Source of the DNA: Amycolatopsis iheyensis
Lineage (GTDB): Bacteria; Actinomycetota; Actinomycetes; Mycobacteriales; Pseudonocardiaceae
Direction: 5' to 3'
Assembly: GCF_024703995.1 (NCBI RefSeq)
Contig: NZ_JAMXQV010000014.1
Span: 62,001 to 126,000, forward strand
DNA: 64,000 nt
In this document: piece after piece, positions 61,165 through 64,000 of the stretch
Layout: the number at the start of each line of letters is the position of its first letter
How positions within the stretch are numbered: the stretch's first letter is position 1
Notes under the pieces: generated by a model
The model's input: the letters and a program-made list of their open reading frames with translations, nothing else
Told to the model about the DNA's origin: nothing
The model's database searches: none
Program-made: the position numbers and the translations under genes

Positions 61165-62283
61165 ATGAGATGGCAGCCGGGCTGGTCACCGTGGGTGGGG
61201 CGCGTGGTGCGCACCATCGTGGTCACGGGGTTCGTGCTCGGCGCGACCAGCGGTGCCTCCCGATGGGATCCCGCCGCGCCGAAGATGACGGCGGGCGCCG
61301 CGCTGTGGCTGGTCGCCACCACGCTCACCCTGCTGCTCGTCCACCGCTTCCCGCTGACGCTCTTCCTGGTCACCGCCGGCTCCGCGTTCGGCTACTACGC
61401 CTCCGGCCTGCCCGGCGGGCCGGTCATCCTCGTGCCGACCATCGCGTTGTTCGTGCTCACCCGGCAACGCGGGCCGCTCACCGCGGGCAGCACCGGAGTC
61501 GCCGCGCTCGCCGCCGCCTACGTCGCGCACGTCGTGATGACCCGGTCGTTCGTGCTGGAGGCCGGCGCCGCCTTCGTCGTCGTCTGGCTGACCGCCGTGA
61601 TCGGGGTCGGGACCGCCGTCCGGTACCAGCTCGACGCCGTCGCCGCCCGTCGCGAGCAGGCCGACGAGCACCGGCACCGGCTCGCCGAGCAGGAACGGCT
61701 GCGGATCGCCCGTGAGGTGCACGACGTCGTCGCGCACAGCCTCGCCATGATCAACGTCCAGGCCGGGGTCGCCGCGCACGTCGCCGACCGGCGGCCCGAG
61801 CAGGCCAAGGAGGCGCTGCTGAACATCAAGGCGGCCAGCGCGTCCGCGCTCAAGGACCTGCGCGCGACCCTCGCCGTGCTGCGCAGCGGTGAGGACAAGG
61901 CACCCGCGCCGAGCCTCGCCCAGGCCGCCGAGCTGCTGGCACACGCGCGCGACGCCGGGCTCACGGTCGACGTCCACGGCGAGCCCGGTGACCTCCCGGC
62001 GCCCGTGGACGCCGCCGCCTACCGGATCCTGCAGGAGTCGCTGACCAACGTCGTGCGGCACGCCGACCAGCCGAACCACGTCGACGTCCGATTCGAACGG
62101 AAACCCGGCACTTTCGTCATGAAAGTGCGCGACGACGGCCGCGGCACCGCCCAGCCGACGCCCGGCCACGGCCTGCGGGGCATGTGCGAACGCGCCGCCG
62201 CGCTCGGCGGGCAGTGCACCGCCGGGCCGGTCGACGGCGGGTTCGAAGTGCGCGTCGAGCTACCGATCGAGGGGGAAGCATGA
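61165..62283 (+). CDS. NarL-type sensor histidine kinase
   Basis: 372 residues: four to five membrane helices (about 12-155) without a large sensor loop, HisKA_3 with phospho-acceptor His186 in REVHDVVAHSLAM, and an HATPase domain (QESLTNVVRHA, DDGRG, GHGLRGM). The CDS contains one copy of the CACTTTC/GAAAGTG element in PGTFVMKV. Coupled by ATGA to its response regulator. Confidence 0.93.
   Translation: MRWQPGWSPWVGRVVRTIVVTGFVLGATSGASRWDPAAPKMTAGAALWLVATTLTLLLVHRFPLTLFLVTAGSAFGYYASGLPGGPVILVPTIALFVLTRQRGPLTAGSTGVAALAAAYVAHVVMTRSFVLEAGAAFVVVWLTAVIGVGTAVRYQLDAVAARREQADEHRHRLAEQERLRIAREVHDVVAHSLAMINVQAGVAAHVADRRPEQAKEALLNIKAASASALKDLRATLAVLRSGEDKAPAPSLAQAAELLAHARDAGLTVDVHGEPGDLPAPVDAAAYRILQESLTNVVRHADQPNHVDVRFERKPGTFVMKVRDDGRGTAQPTPGHGLRGMCERAAALGGQCTAGPVDGGFEVRVELPIEGEA
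62108..62128. repeat. CACTTTC/GAAAGTG inverted repeat inside the kinase gene
   Basis: GCACTTTC (62108-62115), loop GTCAT, GAAAGTGC (62121-62128): same arms as the palindromes at 17635 and 50315. Confidence 0.75.
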
Positions 62284-62948
62284 TCCGCGTCCTGCTGGCC
62301 GACGACCAAGTGCTGGTCCGCGCCGGGTTCCGCGTGCTGCTGGAGACCGAAGACGGCTTCGAGGTCGTCGGCGAGGCCGGCGACGGCGAGCAGGCCGTCG
62401 CCGGCGCGGTCGAGCACCGGCCGGACATCGTCGTGATGGACGTCCGGATGCCCGGCGTCGACGGCCTCGAAGCCACCCGCCGGATCACCGCGAACCCCGA
62501 CCTCGCCGGGACGAAGGTGCTGGTCCTGACCACCTTCGACGTCGACGAGTACGTCTACGAGGCCCTGCGCGCGGGCGCCAGCGGGTTCCTGCTGAAGGAC
62601 ACCGAGCCGGTCGAGCTGCTGCGTGCGCTGCGGGTCGTGGCGAGCGGCGAGGCCCTGCTGGCGCCGACGGTCACGCGCCGGCTGATCCAGGAGTTCGTCG
62701 GCCGGCCGGAGAACCGGCGCATCGACACCAGCGCCGTCCGCGAGATCACCGACCGCGAGCGTGAGGTCCTCGGCCTGGTCGCGGGCGGCATGTCGAACGA
62801 CGAAATCGCCGCCCACCTGGTGATTTCGACGGCGACGGCGCGCACCCACGTCAGCCGGATCATGACGAAGATCGGGGCCCGGGACCGCGCTCAGCTGGTG
62901 GTGCTCGCCTACGAGTCGGGGCTGGTCACGCCGCGTCGCCCCGCCTGA
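62280..62948 (+). CDS. NarL/LuxR-type response regulator
   Basis: 222 residues. Receiver with acidic pocket DD (8-9), phospho-acceptor Asp54 in VVMDVRMPG and Lys in LLKD; C-terminal LuxR HTH (ITDREREVLGLVAGGMSNDEIAAHLVISTATARTHVSRIMTKI). Output genes are not evident; a self-transcribed two-gene system. Confidence 0.95.
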   Translation: MIRVLLADDQVLVRAGFRVLLETEDGFEVVGEAGDGEQAVAGAVEHRPDIVVMDVRMPGVDGLEATRRITANPDLAGTKVLVLTTFDVDEYVYEALRAGASGFLLKDTEPVELLRALRVVASGEALLAPTVTRRLIQEFVGRPENRRIDTSAVREITDREREVLGLVAGGMSNDEIAAHLVISTATARTHVSRIMTKIGARDRAQLVVLAYESGLVTPRRPA

Positions 62949-63021
62949 CCCGGCGGACCACCCGCACGGCGCGGACCAGGAACACGAGCGCGAGGACGCT
63001 GACCAGGCAGATCCAGATCAC
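62926..63021 (-). CDS. 31-residue membrane peptide (candidate small ORF)
   Basis: From GTG 63021 with GAGGAGG about 6 nt upstream: about 16 hydrophobic residues (IWICLVSVLALVFLV) followed by Arg-rich RAVRVVRRVRRGDAA. Shape: one membrane helix with a basic cytoplasmic tail. Its end overlaps the response regulator gene antisense by 23 bases. No homologue known to me. Confidence 0.5.
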   Translation of the reverse strand: MIWICLVSVLALVFLVRAVRVVRRVRRGDAA

Positions 63022-63132
63022 GGGGCCTCCTCTCCCGGCCGATGCTCTGCTCAGAAGGCGTCCGAGGGTGGGACCGCGTTCACCGACACGGCGGAAGTCA
63101 CACCTTCGGGCTAAGTCGATGTGGCTTCCCGG

Positions 63133-63144
63133 CTATCCTCAGCG
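63133..63144 (+). promoter_or_regulatory. Candidate leaderless promoter of gmd (TATCCT, 6 nt before GTG)
   Basis: TATCCT at 63133-63138, CAGCGG, then GTG 63145; no Shine-Dalgarno sequence. Confidence 0.5.
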
Positions 63145-64000
63145 GGTGCGTCGTGCGTTGATCACCGGAATCACCGGTCAGGATGGGCAATACCTCGCCG
63201 AGCTGCTCCACGAGCAGCAGTACGAGGTCTTCGGCCTGGTCAAGGGGCAGAACAACCCCCGGATCGACATGATCCGCACGGAGTACCCGTTCGTCGAGAT
63301 CGTCGAGGGCGACCTGCAGGACCTCTCCAGCCTGGTCGGCGTCCTGGAACAGGTGCAGCCCGACGAGGTCTACAACCTGGGCGCGATCTCCTTCGTCGCG
63401 CTGAGCTTCAAGCAGGCCGAGCTCACCGCGAACGTCACCGGGCTCGGGGTGCTGCGGCTGCTCGACGCGGTCCGCATGGTCGGCGGCAGCCAGAACAACC
63501 CGATCCGCTTCTACCAGGCGTCGAGCTCGGAGATGTTCGGCAAGGTCCGCGAGTCGCCGCAGACCGAGGAGACGCCGTTCTACCCGCGCTCGCCCTACGG
63601 CGTGGCGAAGGTGTTCGGGCACGACATCACGGTCAACTACCGCGACAGCTACGGCCTCTTCGCCTGCTCGGGCATCCTCTTCAACCACGAGAGCCCGCGT
63701 CGCGGCATCGAGTTCGTCACCCGCAAGGTCACCAACGCCGTCGCGCGGATCAAGCTGGGCCTGCAGGAAAACCTGATGCTCGGCAACCTCGACCCGCGCC
63801 GCGACTGGGGCTTCGCCGGCGACTACGTCCGCGCGATGTGGCAGATGCTGCAGCAGGACGAGCCGGGCGACTACGTCGTCGCGACCGGTCGCACGCACAG
63901 CGTCCGGAACTTCGTCGACCTCGCGTTCAAGCACGCCGGGATCGACGACTGGGAGCGGTTCGTCCAGCAGGACCCGCGGTTCTTCCGGCCGGCCGAGGTC
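63145..64000 (+). CDS. gmd: GDP-mannose 4,6-dehydratase (5' part; 3' beyond window)
   Basis: The first 285 residues are visible, open at the window edge. NADP motif TGITGQDGQYLAELL, then EGDLQDLSSL, YNLGAISFVALSF, catalytic Thr/Ser area QASSSEMFGK, YxxxK in SPYGVAKV, and HESPRRGIEFVTRK, the Gmd signature. It converts GDP-mannose to GDP-4-keto-6-deoxymannose for GDP-fucose, rhamnose or perosamine-type sugars. GTG 63145 is supported by the leaderless spacing. Confidence 0.95.

Noticed and set aside
1..64000. CRISPR array, insertion sequence, prophage, integrase/attachment site, rRNA or PKS/NRPS cluster
   Set aside because: No direct-repeat/spacer pattern, transposase, integrase, phage structural gene, rRNA or megasynthase motif was found.

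Overview
The window is a high-GC (roughly 70% or more) actinobacterial chromosome segment. It carries fhaA-fhaB-pstP with a tRNA-Leu beside fhaA (the arrangement flanking the pknA/pknB cell-division cluster near oriC in mycobacteria and relatives), DUF5753/DUF397 and MmyB-type regulators, NNC/NNG codon use, many GTG starts and ATGA/GTGA overlaps. This suggests a Pseudonocardiaceae member, most likely Amycolatopsis. The genus is an inference, not a database result. No rRNA, CRISPR, insertion sequence, prophage or PKS/NRPS cluster was seen.

Layout. 0-3.1 kb: pstP (cut by the window edge), fhaB, fhaA, tRNA-Leu(CAG). 3.2-6.1 kb: three tandem secreted trypsin-like proteases and an FKBP isomerase. 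6.3-12 kb: a secreted penicillin-acylase-family hydrolase with a discoidin tail, a PLP lyase, and a secreted low-complexity protein overlapping a sortase-like lipoprotein. 12-22.2 kb: a patatin phospholipase, then a FadR/GntR regulator facing an eight-gene operon (five-component oligopeptide-type ABC importer, aldehyde dehydrogenase, SDR, amidase), with a perfect FadR-like operator between them. 22.2-30.7 kb: ECF sigma factor with membrane partner, two CitE/malyl-CoA-lyase-like enzymes, a divergent PRPP synthetase, a lactone oxidase facing a PLP fold-type III enzyme. 30.7-34.7 kb: small conserved protein, DnaA boxes, TetR regulator facing a GH1 beta-glucosidase and sugar transporter. 35-38.5 kb: two small uncharacterised proteins facing an HTH/TPR regulator and a phosphotransferase. 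38.7-41.7 kb: YcnI-CopC-CopD copper cluster. 41.9-45.5 kb: quaternary-amine (OpuC-like) ABC importer. 45.5-51.1 kb: DUF6474, TM0106-type nuclease, methyltransferase, ArsR-type regulator, small Cys-rich secreted protein, SDR. 51.2-57.7 kb: UDP-glucose dehydrogenase, VOC protein, gamma-glutamyltransferase, an unknown gene with two decayed tandem copies, ECF sigma factor with a two-domain VOC protein. 57.7-64 kb: XRE/DUF397 pair, DHA2 exporter facing an MmyB-type regulator, a NarL-type two-component system, a 31-codon membrane-peptide ORF, and gmd (cut).

Most genes sit in self-contained regulator-plus-effector modules. The less expected signals are at DNA level: a dispersed CACTTTC/GAAAGTG palindrome, in one place a 40-bp perfect palindrome; a recurring GTCC-NN-TGTGGAC motif inside unrelated genes; two DnaA-box clusters away from any dnaA gene; a parS-like site with one mismatch; and many starts placed exactly 6 or 7 nt after a TANNNT hexamer, which points to leaderless transcripts.
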